This document shows positions 44,740 to 55,739 of a stretch of 64,000 bases of DNA, piece after piece. The position numbers and the translations under genes are program-made. The stretch's first letter is position 1, and every line of letters starts with the position of its first letter. The notes under the pieces were generated by a model, which saw nothing but the letters and a program-made list of their open reading frames with translations, made no database searches and was not told where the DNA came from. The DNA comes from Sorghum bicolor (taxonomy: Eukaryota; Streptophyta; Magnoliopsida; Poales; Poaceae): assembly GCF_000003195.3 (NCBI RefSeq), contig NC_012873.2:23843317-23907316 (forward strand). Reading direction: 5' to 3'.

Positions 44740-45120
44740 AACAAGACACTAGTGCATTGTAGAAGGAATACAACAATTGGTATGAATCCAATCTCTCCCC
44801 AGTAGCAAATTATATGCACCTTTCCCACTGATGACAAAGAAAGTCGTCGGCAAAGTCTTGGTGCCTATGGTCAGTTCAACACATATGGCCCCCTTAACTG
44901 GAGACACATTCCCTTCAAAATCTTTCAACATCATATCGGTCTTGGTCAAATCTTGATCTCCTTTGCCAAGTTTCCGTTATATTGCATACGGCATAATGTT
45001 GATTGTAGCCCCTCCATCAATGAGTATCTTGGAAATCGGCTGCCCATCAACCCTTCCTTTGACAAACAGAGTTTTAAGATGCTGCCTTTCATCATAGGAA
45101 GGTTTCTCAAAGATAGCCAT
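44740..45120 (-). pseudogene. Tat3 aspartic protease
   Basis: SKILIDGGATINIMPYAI carries the active-site Asp (DGG form, shared with D). After a stop near 44,983 the frame resumes with MMLKDFEGNVSPVKGAI, TTFFVISGKGAYNLLLGRDWIH and ends CCIPSTMH. GAYNLLLGRDW is the conserved second half of Tat proteases. Confidence 0.78.
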
Positions 45121-46530
45121 CATTGGATCAAGAGCCAACTGACTATTTGGTTAGGGAAATCTGCCCCCTCATCAACACTGAAAGGTGCAAGAAACTCCAT
45201 CGGCAACACAAACACCATGTTAACATCTGCCGATGGCCATCTTCCCTTGGGATTTGATTGCTGCCGATTCTCTAACTTAGAAGGACTTTCTTCCCTACTT
45301 AATTCTTCTTGCATCTCTCGCTGCATCCTCCTTTTTTGTGTCCTGGTCAATCCTTCCAGACACCATTGGGGAAGCTGCGTCTTTCGCACTGGTTAACGGT
45401 GAACCTCACTTGATTCCACCCGATGAGTGTTAGCATCCCTGCAGAAAATAAATTCATCAGGCACCCATGCATTTGCCATCTCTTCAAGCTCCTCTTGGTT
45501 CCTTGGAAAATGCCCAACATGTTCACCAAGCCTATCATGCACGCTGAGTATACCCCCCAGCCGATCATGAATTGACATCCTCGCCCTAATTGGCTCATTA
45601 AAGTGTCGATCATTGTCCTGGAATTATCGATCTGACCGATCACGCCGATTATAACCATTGCACTCAGGGCAGTCTCTAACAGTCGGCAACTTGATATTTT
45701 GCTCCCAACAGTGAATAAAGAACGGGCAATTCCAGTGATCTTTATGCCGATTCCACTCTTGTCGGCGTCTTTCTTCCTCTCGGCGTCGATTCTCTTGCTG
45801 ACGGCGATACCGATCTTCTCGTTGCTGCCATGTCTCCCGATGCCGCCTATGGGTGATCACAATACCAGATCGAGGAGGTCTTCTAGAGCTGCTGCCCTCC
45901 TGGATCAAGCCTTTGCCCTTGGCATCATCGGTAGTGATCTGATGCTGGGGATCTAACGATGCGCTCTTCTCAGCTGCTTCTGATGTTAAGACATTAGTTT
46001 TACCCTTGGCATCCAGCATGTTTGCAGGAAAAGGGTGTTGATCAATCTTCACCGATTTTTGAGCTTTGGATTTATCAAACTTAATCCTCCCAGATTCTAT
46101 AGCCGATTGCAATTATTGCCTGAACACCTTGCACTCATTTGTGCTGTGTGATGTTGCACTATGCCACTTGCAATACTTGATCTTCTTCAACTCTTCTGTC
46201 GTTGGAATCACATGATTAGGTGACAATTTAATTTGCCCCTCCTTTAGCAAGAAATCGAATATCCTATCTGCTTTACTGATGTCAAAAGCAAATTTCTTTG
46301 GTTCTTTCTGACCAAAAGGACAAGACATCGGCTTTTTGTTTTTCACCCATTCTGCCAAACCGATGACTGGTTCCTTATCCGAATCAGAACTCATTGCCTC
46401 ATCAACAAACAATACTTTCTTATTCCATGCTCTCCTAGGTTCAAAGTCTTGATATCCTAGTCAGAAATCCTCTACACCAAATGACTCAGACTCTCAAACT
46501 CTTGAAAAGCATATTTATCTTTGATGTGTG
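45121..46530 (-). pseudogene. Tat3 gag, C-terminal half
   Basis: Starts at the element C junction. It has the acidic VDEAMSSDSDKEPVI, CKWHSATSHSTNECKVFR (zinc-knuckle relic of C-x2-H type), an in-frame TAA at 46,113, an Arg/Glu-rich helix (RRQQENRRREEERRRQEW) and CPFFIHCWEQNIKLPTVRDCPEC, a second Cys/His cluster. Then, in shifted frames, EELEEMANAWVPDEFIFC and PQWCLEGLTRTQKRRMQREMQ lead to the protease. The central capsid region expected between the two gag halves is absent. Confidence 0.7.
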
Positions 46531-48001
46531 TGTTGACGGTCCTTAAGTACTAAAATTAATAATCAAATAAACATGGAAAAGGATTAATATGCAACAAACA
46601 TCTAGAATTAGGGTTTTATCTGACAGAATTCCATGAGCTTTGGTGTTTATCTATTTCTGCAGGGGGTTATCGGAGAATATGGAGAGAAGGCCCACATGTC
46701 ATGTTTACAACGAGATAATTACGTGCCGCGCAATTTTCCTCAATCTAGAAGAGTCCAGAACCCATGAGAACGAACGAGAAGAGGATCGGGCTTGGGGGCA
46801 GGGCACCCGCCCACCCCCCTTGGGCGCCCACCCTAACCTAAAGGATGAATCTAAATCATACAATCAATGTCGGTTTGATCCAACGGCCCAAATTCACTTG
46901 AAAGGACTATATAACCAAGGCCTCTCCACCCCTGGGGGAGAGAGGAGAAGAGAAGAAATCATTATTCAGAGGTAGCCATCAAAGCTAGGGTTTAGAGCTT
47001 CTCTCCCACAGAGAATTAGAATTAGCTACTCCCTAATCCTTCAAGTTTAGAGGTTTGATTAGATAGCAATTAGAGAGGTAGAGCACTACGCTCTGGATTC
47101 GGATCTTCGGTAATAAAGATTGGTATTATTCATATCTTTCTCTAATTCTTTGTTCTAATTGTATTATGTCTCTAATTATTATGTTCTTAGTTTGCTCTAG
47201 TTCTATATGTGATATAGTTATGATTGATAATGAGTTTATGTATAAGTTTGCAAAGCGCTTAGCTCTTGACGCGAGGGAGTTAGGTGATAGATCACATGTG
47301 AGCGTGGTGCTTAGATATTATTTATCTACAAATTTATCCTATTGGTTGGGTCGTGTGGTAGTTCGCGATAGTGACAGCTTCGTTGATTCTTATATAGTCC
47401 ACCCTCCGTTGATAGGACAGGCAGAACTGGTATTGTGGAGTAAGTCTTGCGATGCTCTGATTTACTTAAGCAATGTTCCTTATACATGAATGAAGAGTCT
47501 TTTATGCTATATATGATCTTGTAGATAACTAGAGTAGATTATGACTTAGTAGATAGTAGATAACTTAGAATCCATTCTCTAGCTAATCCGACAACACCTA
47601 CATATATGAGGAGTAGTCTATTTTCTAATCGTTGTGTTATTTATCCCTTGAACTTATAAACATTATCATTATCTTTATGGTTTACCCCCTGCTAGAGTAA
47701 GTGACTGTGTGATGAGTTTCTCATTAGTAATCATGTTCTTGCAAGTTTATCTCTAGTCTATGCCTTGATAGATTTTGTCCTTATTTTAATTTCATCCCTT
47801 TTGTTCTCTTAAGCAAAATTATAAATAACGATACCTGGAATACTTATCCTGGTGAAATGCTACAATGAGGTGTTTTATCTGTGCGCTTACAAATAGAATA
47901 GATTACTTTCTGGAGAGCCTTTACATTTATAAATACCTTTGTACACTCTGGCACCATGCTGGGGATGACAACCTAGTATCTAAGTGGTGCTAGTGTCAAC
48001 A
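46531..48001 (+). repeat. Element C 5' LTR
   Basis: 1,471 bp, TGTTGACGGTCC...GTGTCAACA. TATATAA at 46,908-46,914. A diverged primer-site-like CTCTGGCACCATGCTGGGG lies ~50 bases before its end. Confidence 0.92.
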
Positions 48002-48009
48002 AGCATTTC

Positions 48010-48026
48010 TGGCGCCGTTGCCAGGG
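48010..48026 (+). other. Element C primer-binding site
   Basis: TGGCGCCGTTGCCAGGG, eight bases after the LTR end, matching element B at 26,540 apart from one base. Confidence 0.8.
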
Positions 48027-48310
48027 AGCAAAAGGGTAATACATAGGAACGGTAAGGAAAGTCAGGAAATCAGTCAAGGTTATTCACATAAAATATTAGA
48101 CTAGACTATAGAGAAATAATTGCATAAAACAACTACTAAGTGAGAAATTATAACAAGGCACCTCTGCTTTGGCAGGTTCACCCTGTTGTTTTTCTATGTT
48201 TATATTTTTATACAAGGTATATCAGGATTGACTTTGGGTACATTCAACTCTTCATCATCAGAACCAAAGCAATCAAGAGAAGAAGAAGCTAGCTACCAAT
48301 TGCTGAAGCT

Positions 48311-50269
48311 ATGGCACAGAAGACCCTACAAGAATTCTCTGCTCCAAGTTTTGAGAACATTCCAACTGGTCCAAGATTTGCAGTAGAAGAAGGAGTACCC
48401 GAGTTTGAGCTCAAGTCAAGCCTCATCAATTTGGTACAAGCTACACAATTTAGTGGAAAGGCACATGAAGATGCTGGCGCACACTTGCAGAATTTCTTAG
48501 AGATTGGAAGCACAATCCACATCAATGGAGTCGTCAAAGACGTCATACTACTTCACCTTTTTCCATTCTCACTAGAAGGAAAAGCGAGGAAGTGGTTCTA
48601 CACTCATCAAGATAACATCAACAACTAGACGAACTTGTCAGATGCCTTTCTATCAAAGTTTTTCCCTATAGGCAAAACAACTGCCTTAAGAGGAAATATT
48701 GTCAGTTTCCAACAGCAGAAGATAGAAGCCATTTCAGAAGCATGGGAGCGTTTTCAAGGATACATATCAGATTGTCCTCACCATGGAATGGCCACATGGT
48801 TAATTATGCAGACCTTCTACCATGGATTAACCCAGAAGGCTCGTGAGTGCCTAGATGCATCTGCTAAAGGATCATTCTTGGAGCTTACAATTGGAAAAGT
48901 AGAAATACTTTTGGATAAGATAGCAGAAAATCAAAGCTGGTTCCAAGATAAAGCTCAACAATGTCATCAAACTGAAGAAATACCAGAAGAAGTAAATGCA
49001 TTATCAACTAAGATGGAAAATTTGCTCCATTGGATTGACCAGAGGGCCAAGTTTAAAGAAGATCAAAGGGCCATCGAGACAGCATGTAAATATCAACCAA
49101 CTTCGAGTCAACCCAATAGCAAAGGTATGAATTCAGGTAATACTTTCAAGCAACTTTCATTAAAAGAGATAATTGCTCAACAAACCAAAATTAATGATGA
49201 AGTTAAACAAAGGCTAGATACAAATGAATCATCTCTAAAAGATATACACAATAAAATGGATTTTCTACTAACTGCCTTTGATGAGCAAAACACTCTTAAT
49301 AAAAGGGTAGAGCTTAAATTAATAAAGCTAGCTGCTGCACTGCCTGTTGCCACTAACATTGAGCAGGTAAAGAACATAACTACTAGAGGAGGCAAAGCCA
49401 CCAGAGATCCCCCATACCCAAAAGATAAACAAAGAACATCAGCACCAGTGCAACCAGTAGTGATAGAAGAAGAAAGCCCAGTTGAAGCAGAAGATCTGCT
49501 GCAATCATCAAGAACTAGAGAAATGAGGAAAGATTTTTACGACACCAACTATTTGCCATTTCCCAGAAGAAACAGAGGACTGCAGTCGGATGAGCAGTTT
49601 GGTAAGTTTGTAGAGGTCATTCAGAAATTATATGTCAACATACCTCTACTCGATGCCATACAGGTACCTACATATGCAAAGTACATCAGAGATATTCTTA
49701 ACAAGAAGAGACCACTGCCCACCACTGAGGTTATCAAGCTGACAAAAGAATGTAGTGTGGCCATCCTCAACAAACCACCAAAGAAGAAGGAAGATCCCGG
49801 ATGTCCCACTATTGATTGCTCGATCGGAAACCAACACTTCAACAATGCACTTTGTGATCTCGGAGCAAGTGTCGGTGTGATGCCAGCATCAGTCTACAAA
49901 AAGCTTGAGTACACGACTCTAGAACCAACATCAATGTGCCTACAACTAGCAGATCAATCAGTTCGACACCCGTTGGGCATCGCCGAAAACATTCCAGTCA
50001 AGATCAAAGATTTCCTTGTGCCAGTAGACTTCGTAGTACTGGACATGAGTCCTGACTCAAAAGTGTCCATCATTCTTGGAAGGCCATTTCTGAGCACTGC
50101 CAATGCCCACATTGATGTCGGGAAAGGAGAAATCAAGTTCAACATAAACGGAAAGGAGGAATACTTCACATTCAAACCCAGACCAGAGAGAGACCCTACA
50201 GTGAAGGAAGTTCACGAAGAAGAACCACTGGAGACACCATCTCCGGAGGAAGGTAACTCAGAAGATTAA
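48311..50269 (+). pseudogene. Element C gag-protease (Athila type), one premature stop
   Basis: The start MAQKTLQEFSAPSFEN is followed by capsid motifs FELKSSLINLVQATQFSG and LHLFPFSLEGKARKWFYTH. A TAG at 48,626-48,628 interrupts the frame where the family usually has Trp. The same frame continues without further damage: DAFLSKFFPIGKTTALR, YHGLTQKARECLDASAKG, a coiled-coil/linker, ITTRGGKATRDPPYP (an Athila hallmark) and the protease with LCDLGASVGVMP and IILGRPFLSTANAHIDV. It ends TAA after EEGNSED. Apart from the single stop the 650-codon frame is open, suggesting recent activity of the family with proteins supplied in trans. Confidence 0.88.
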
Positions 50270-50815
50270 AAGATTTGGAGGTCCAGCTTGGGGGACCTAA
50301 AAATCCCAAACCCTCATCGGGAGGTAAATCGGTATTTATCCACATTATTATTTTTCTCATATTTAATTTCTTGCATAATTAATTCTTGCATTATTCATAG
50401 CATTATTATAATAATAAAAAGCCCCATATAAATAATATTCATGGTGTGTAAAAACCCATATTTATTAATTATTGTGGAGGCACAAAAAAATATTTTCCAT
50501 TATCATTTCAATTAAGTTTCAATTCTCATAGATTTTCTTGCATTATATTTAATTAGAGCAACCTTCTAGAAGCATGACCCACACTCCTTGCGTCCTACAT
50601 GTCATACACCACACCTCACATACATCCCATCACATTATTTCATCCACCAACATATCTCCACTAACCAGCACTTTTCCACCGGCCAACCACCACCCATGAT
50701 ACATTATCTTGCGTGAGAATTAAGCATAGAAAGGAGTGGAGAAAGGACGGCCAGGATGGGCACCACATGTGGGTGTCCGCCCACCTACGAAGGGCGCCCA
50801 CCCTGCCCCCTCTTC
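50270..50815 (+). other. Element C intergenic region before internal promoter
   Basis: AT-rich, no coding motif. PPT-like CAGCTTGGGGGACC at 50,284. The last part (50,760-50,810) is GC-rich with GGGCGCCC, like the LTR upstream of its TATA box. Confidence 0.6.
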
Positions 50816-50819
50816 CTCC

Positions 50820-50827
50820 TATAAATA
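50820..50827 (+). promoter_or_regulatory. Possible internal TATA box of element C
   Basis: CCTATAAATAGCC stands after a GGGCGCCC-containing block and before a C/A-rich leader (CCATCCTCTCCACACAAGC). This is a core-promoter layout ~350 bases upstream of ORF2. No transcript data. Confidence 0.45.
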
Positions 50828-50991
50828 GCCACCTTCTACCTCCATCCTCTCCACACAAGCACTCCAGAAAACCACACAAGTTTCAGTTTCCAGAGAAGGA
50901 GCTCCTGTAGTGAAGTGAGAAGAGAGTAGAGAAGAAGAGAAGAGTGGAAAAGAAGTTGGTAGTTTTTGAGTGAGAAAGTGAGTTTCACCTA

Positions 50992-51170
50992 GTAAGTAGT
51001 GATCCTGCTGTCCAAAGCGGAAGTAAAAGTTGTTTAGGGGGAGGTTCTGCCAAAATAGAAACTTGTCTTGAACGATTAACCCCTGGACTACTGACATTCC
51101 GGACAGCTAACCACTAACATTTTCTCTCACAGTTTCCACTAGTTGTGTTTTTGCCAACTTTTGTTTACAG
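50992..51170 (+). other. Putative leader intron before element C ORF2
   Basis: Donor A|GTAAGT at 50,992 and acceptor TTTTGTTTACAG ending at 51,170, one base before GATG of ORF2. The acceptor could instead join to a donor in the 5' leader of the full-length RNA, giving a subgenomic mRNA as for retroviral env. Confidence 0.4.
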
Positions 51171-51171
51171 G

Positions 51172-52728
51172 ATGTTTAAGAAGGTGAAGAATGCAGGGAA
51201 GACTCTCAAGAACATTGGTACAAGGAGTTCATCCCGACACTCCTCACACCCATCAGAGATGAGCGTCGACCTGACACCCACACAAGCTCCGTCATCTTCA
51301 TCTGGTCAACAAGTCAAGGTCCATCTCAAGATAGGAGACCTAGGACTACAGACCCGGAGAGAGAAGGAAGTCTATCAGCAACTGAAGAACAAAGATTTTA
51401 TTCACATCCCTACTCTTGATCCAATCTTACTACAAGACACAGGTATGGACACTAAATTCGACTTAATTTTCCAGATGATAGGTTGCACAAATTTTTGGAA
51501 TATAACTGAGCTGGGTTCTCATCTTCTCACCCTCGAATTTCTTTGCGCCTTACAATATTATGAGGGGGGAATTGTTTTTCGGATGTTCAAACAGGAGATT
51601 ATGTTGTCTTGGAGAGAACTAAGCGACCATCTTGGTTTCTCTTCAAGATGTATCCTGAACATTGACTCCAACCTACCTAACTTTGAGAGACACCAGTTTT
51701 GGAGAGAAATATCTAGAGATATTTTTTATAGTCAAGCTCGAACCAGTGATATGGAACCCCCGACTCTTAGGATGTTTCACAGATGGCTTGGGTACAATAT
51801 TTTCTATCGTGATGATATTAGGAAAGTAAGAGTAGCATATTTACAACTTTTATATGCTGCTATTAATAAAGTACTCACTTCACCTGTTACACTTTTAGTT
51901 TCTCATTGGCTTAGTGTACCTAGTCTTCAGGGACCAGTAGGATGTACTTCACTTATCACTCGTCTAGCCTCTAATCTTCACTTGCTAGAAAACTCATTGT
52001 TGGACTTCATAGATGAGTTAAGAATTTATCATGGCTATGACACATTTAGACAGGCTCGGATATTAAAGAAAGAGGGGAATGTAATGTATATGCTATATGA
52101 TGATAAAGCCAAGATTTGGTTACCTAACCCGAACCTTGGCCTCTACGTTGTTCAAAATTATTTGATTGAGATTGCAGCAACACCAGTGAACCAGAGAGCC
52201 GCACAGCGAGTGGCATCTGAAAGGATGACCACCCATCAAGAACGCACCTGGTATGGAGCTGATCCCGGGTCAGAAGAAGCAGCGCACCTGCATTATTGCG
52301 ACTACAACCCCCGAGTCCTTCGAGACCCGTGGGTTCGACATGCGCAACCACAAGAGCCAACAGAGAAGACATGGCCGGAGAGCCAAGATCACCAGCGCAC
52401 ATATCCGCCTTTTCATACGGGCAGGTACTCCACTCATCCATATGGAGCTTCAGGATCCAGACCTCCGCCCCAATTTGATGCAGGACGATACTCCGACACC
52501 TCCTACGCTTTCACGAATGACTACTATCAAGAGGCCGGTGCTTTCTTCACCCGTACCGACAACACCCTCCCCGACATCCAAAACACGCAAGCAGAACATG
52601 GACGACTCCTGGAAGAACAACAAAAATGGAACCAGGACCATGCCGCTGCAGTACAAGAGCTGAGACAAGATACAACAACAATGAACGACAACATCACAAC
52701 CATGATGCGGTTCTGGAATATCGGGTAA
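51172..52728 (+). CDS. Element C ORF2, intact, unknown function (ATHILA ORF-1/plant-mobile-like)
   Basis: 518 codons from MFKKVKNAGKTLKNIG. The basic N-terminus is followed by a Ser/Pro-rich linker, a folded-looking domain (residues ~75-330: FWNITELGSHLLTLEFLCAL, MLSWRELSDHLGFSS, RMFHRWLGYNIFYRDDIRKV, LLYAAINKVLTSPVTLLVSH), a disordered Tyr/Pro/Ser region, and a C-terminal helix (EEQQKWNQDHAAAVQELRQD). The domain recalls proteins annotated as ATHILA ORF-1 or plant retrotransposon ORF, with aromatic spacing like plant mobile domains; this is from memory and unsearched. No protease, RT or membrane segment is seen, so it is not an obvious envelope. I chose 51,172 over the upstream ATG at 51,145 because it follows the intron acceptor directly. 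Confidence 0.7.
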   Translation: MFKKVKNAGKTLKNIGTRSSSRHSSHPSEMSVDLTPTQAPSSSSGQQVKVHLKIGDLGLQTRREKEVYQQLKNKDFIHIPTLDPILLQDTGMDTKFDLIFQMIGCTNFWNITELGSHLLTLEFLCALQYYEGGIVFRMFKQEIMLSWRELSDHLGFSSRCILNIDSNLPNFERHQFWREISRDIFYSQARTSDMEPPTLRMFHRWLGYNIFYRDDIRKVRVAYLQLLYAAINKVLTSPVTLLVSHWLSVPSLQGPVGCTSLITRLASNLHLLENSLLDFIDELRIYHGYDTFRQARILKKEGNVMYMLYDDKAKIWLPNPNLGLYVVQNYLIEIAATPVNQRAAQRVASERMTTHQERTWYGADPGSEEAAHLHYCDYNPRVLRDPWVRHAQPQEPTEKTWPESQDHQRTYPPFHTGRYSTHPYGASGSRPPPQFDAGRYSDTSYAFTNDYYQEAGAFFTRTDNTLPDIQNTQAEHGRLLEEQQKWNQDHAAAVQELRQDTTTMNDNITTMMRFWNIG

Positions 52729-54199
52729 GACCGACAGCAACATCCAGCTTGGGGGAGTTCCTCCCCAATTTATCAAGTAAGTTTTTATTTGCTCTTCTTA
52801 TTTATTCTTTTCTGTTTTAGTATTTTATCTTAAAGAGAAAAATTTAGAAAACCCAATAAATATTTTCTTGCTTTAATTTACTGCATTTTATAAATATGAA
52901 AACAAAATAAAAAGAGTGTGTAGATAAGTGTGCTTTATTTATCTGCTAAGTTTAATCTCTAGAAAAATAAAAGACCAAAAAGATGCATGATGGAAATGAT
53001 GAACAGTTGTTCTGTTTGCTTACTTACAAGTACCTAGCTTCTATATTAGAGTTCTTCCAGGAATTACTAAAAAACTGAAATTACTATCTATGGGAAACAT
53101 AAAACTAAAGTCTAGGTAAGAGAAGGACATAATATAAAGTTTGAGGTGCTGTTTATCTTGTTCCTACTACACTAAGTTCTGGAGATTTATTTTGGAAACT
53201 TACAAATCACATGATGAGTTCCTAGCATAACAAACTACCTACCACAGCCATACTTGCTATAATATCTTATTGAGTTTGATCGAGCTATGTAGACCCTTAG
53301 GAGCTTTTCATGTGGTCAAATTAAGATATTCACTTGCACACATCTACTACACCATTCACCACCATTCATTAAAAAATTGCTATCACTCACTGTCCCAAAT
53401 ATTGTTATTCTCTCTTTCTAAAAAGATTCAATGCAGAAGAGTCATGGGTTATATAAAAAATATGCGAGGAAATAAAAAGGGGCAAGTGCCCGGAACCTCA
53501 GAAAAGAAAGAAAAAAGAGTGAGACGAGAGGTAAAAATGGACAAGTGTCCGAAGTAGAATTAGGGGTACAAAGATGCCCACTTGAGCGGAAAAAATGGAC
53601 AAGTGTCCGACTGTAGAATTAGGGGTATCTACTACTCACCTAAAAAAAAAGAAGAGAAAAAGATAGCCCATGTTCTCCCAAAGCAAAGATCAAAGAAGAG
53701 GAGAGATAGCAACCTAAGGAGCAATGAGAACTAAGTTTTATTATTACTTATACATTTTTACCATCACTATCATTTACTCCATCACACATGCACATCTTGA
53801 TTTAATTATATGCTGAGTTCCTTTGGATCCATGGCTCGATTAGACAACATATGAGCTGTTCTTCACTCCTATGAGCTCCACTTAAATATTCCATTAGCTA
53901 TAGGTAAGTGACATTTTGAGACTTGGGAGATCATTGCTGGGAACTCTGAGTTTTATTTTGAAAACTTATGAAAAACTCTGGAACAAAGGTGAAGTATAGA
54001 CAGGAGGAATAGAGCTTGACTTAATTATTTTGTCTTTCGATTACTTAAGACTTAAGTGCAGGCACTAAGCTCCATAATACTTCACTCTAATCTGGAAGAA
54101 TTTTTATGTAAAAGCATGTGTGCCTGTCAGGAAAGAAAACATCGAAGCAACTTCTGATCCGTCTGAGTTTAGCTGTTTGCTCAGGGACGAGCAAAGGGT
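52729..54199 (+). other. Element C 3' non-coding region with internal duplication
   Basis: No gene. PPT-like CAGCTTGGGGGAGTTCC at 52,747. Blocks shared with element B are listed there. The unit AAAATGGACAAGTGTCCGA...TAGAATTAGGGGTA is present twice (53,534-53,572 and 53,589-53,629). Confidence 0.65.
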
Positions 54200-54214
54200 A
54201 AGCTTGGGGGAGTT

Positions 54215-55734
54215 TGTTGACGGTCCTTAAGTACTAAAATTAATAATCAAATAAACATGGAAAAGGATCAATATGCAACAAACATCTAGAATTAGGGTTT
54301 TATCTGACAGAATTCCACGAGCTTTGGTGTTTATCTATTTCTGCAGGGGGTTACCAGAGAATATGGAGAGAAGGCCCACATGTCATGTTTACAACGAGAT
54401 AATTACGTGCCGTGCAATTTTCCTCAATCTAGAAGAGTCCAGAAGCCATGGGAACGAACGAGAACAGGATCGGGCTCGGGGTCAGGGCGCCCGCCCACCC
54501 CCCTTGGGCGCCCGCCCTAGCCAGGAGTTCGGTCAGGACTCTGTTTTGGGACTAAACTCCACCGACCTAAAGGATGAATCTAAACCATACAATCAATGTC
54601 GGTTTGATCCAATGGCCCAAATTCACTTAAAAGGACTATATAACCAAGGCCTCTCCACCCCTGGGGGAGAGAGGAGAAGAGAAGAAATCATTATTCAGAG
54701 GTAGCCATCAAAGCTAGGGTTTAGAGCTTCTCTCCCACAGAGAATTAGAATTAGCTACTCCCTAATCCTTCAAGTTTAGAGGTTTGATTAGATAGCAATT
54801 AGAGAGGTAGAGCACTACACTCTGGATTCGGATCTTCGGTAATAAAGATTGGTATTATTCATATCTTTCTCTAATTCTTTGTTCTAATTGTATTATGTCT
54901 CTAATTATTATGTTCTTAGTTTGCTCTAGTTCTATATTTGATATAGATATGATTGATAATGAGTTTATGTATAAGTTTGCAAAGCGCTTAGCTCTTGGCG
55001 CGAGGGAGTTAGGTGATAGATCACATGTGAGCGTGGTGCTTAGATGTTATTTATCTGCAAATGTATCCTATTGGCCGGGTCGTGTGGTAGTTCGCGATAG
55101 TGACAGCTTCGTTGATTCTTATATAGTCCACCCTCCGTTGATAGGACAGGCAGAACTGGTATTGTGGAGTAAGTCTTGCGATGCTCTGATTTACTTTAGC
55201 AATGTTCCTTATACATGAATGAAGAGTCTTTTATGCTATACATGATCTTGTAGATAACTATAGTAGATTATGACTTAGTAGATAGTAGATAACTTAGAAT
55301 CCATTCTCTAGCTAATCCGACATCACCTACATATATGAGGAGTAGTCTATTTTCTAATCGTTGTGTTATTTATCCCTTGAACTTATAATCATTATCATTA
55401 TCTTTATGGTTTACCCCCTGCTAAAGTAAGTGACTGTGTGATGAATTTCTCATTAGTAATCATGTTTTTGCAAGTTTACCTCTAGTCTATGCCTTGATAG
55501 ATTTTGTCCTTATTTTAATTTCATCCCTTTTGTTCTCTTAAGCAAAATTATAAATAACGATACCTGGAATACTTATCCTGGTGAAATGCTACAATGAGGT
55601 GTTTTATCTGTGCGCTTGCGGATAGAATAGATTATTTTCCAGAGAGCCTTTACATTTATAAATACCTTTGTACACTCTGGCACCATGCTAGGGATGACAA
55701 CATAGTATCTAAGTGGTGCTAGCTAGTGTCAACA
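54215..55734 (+). repeat. Element C 3' LTR
   Basis: 1,520 bp; TATATAA at 54,637-54,643. It includes the ~45-bp stretch (AGCCAGGAGTTCGGTCAGG...) missing from the 5' LTR and a GCTAGCTAGTG microduplication. Confidence 0.92.
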
Positions 55735-55739
55735 GTGTG

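Larger units (their letters stand above)
46531..55734 (+). mobile_element. Element C: Athila-like LTR retrotransposon lacking RT and integrase
   Basis: LTRs 46,531-48,001 and 54,215-55,734; TSD GTGTG at 46,526-46,530 and 55,735-55,739. PBS TGGCGCCGTTGCCAGGG at 48,010-48,026; PPT AAGCTTGGGGGAGTT at 54,200-54,214. LTRs differ at about 41 positions, and the 5' LTR lacks ~45 bp present in the 3' LTR (after 54,520). The internal region has gag-protease (48,311-50,269) and a second ORF (51,172-52,728) but no reverse transcriptase, RNase H or integrase, so it is a non-autonomous derivative with a defined two-gene structure. It is related to element B through LTR ends, PBS, protease and 3' blocks. 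Confidence 0.92.
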
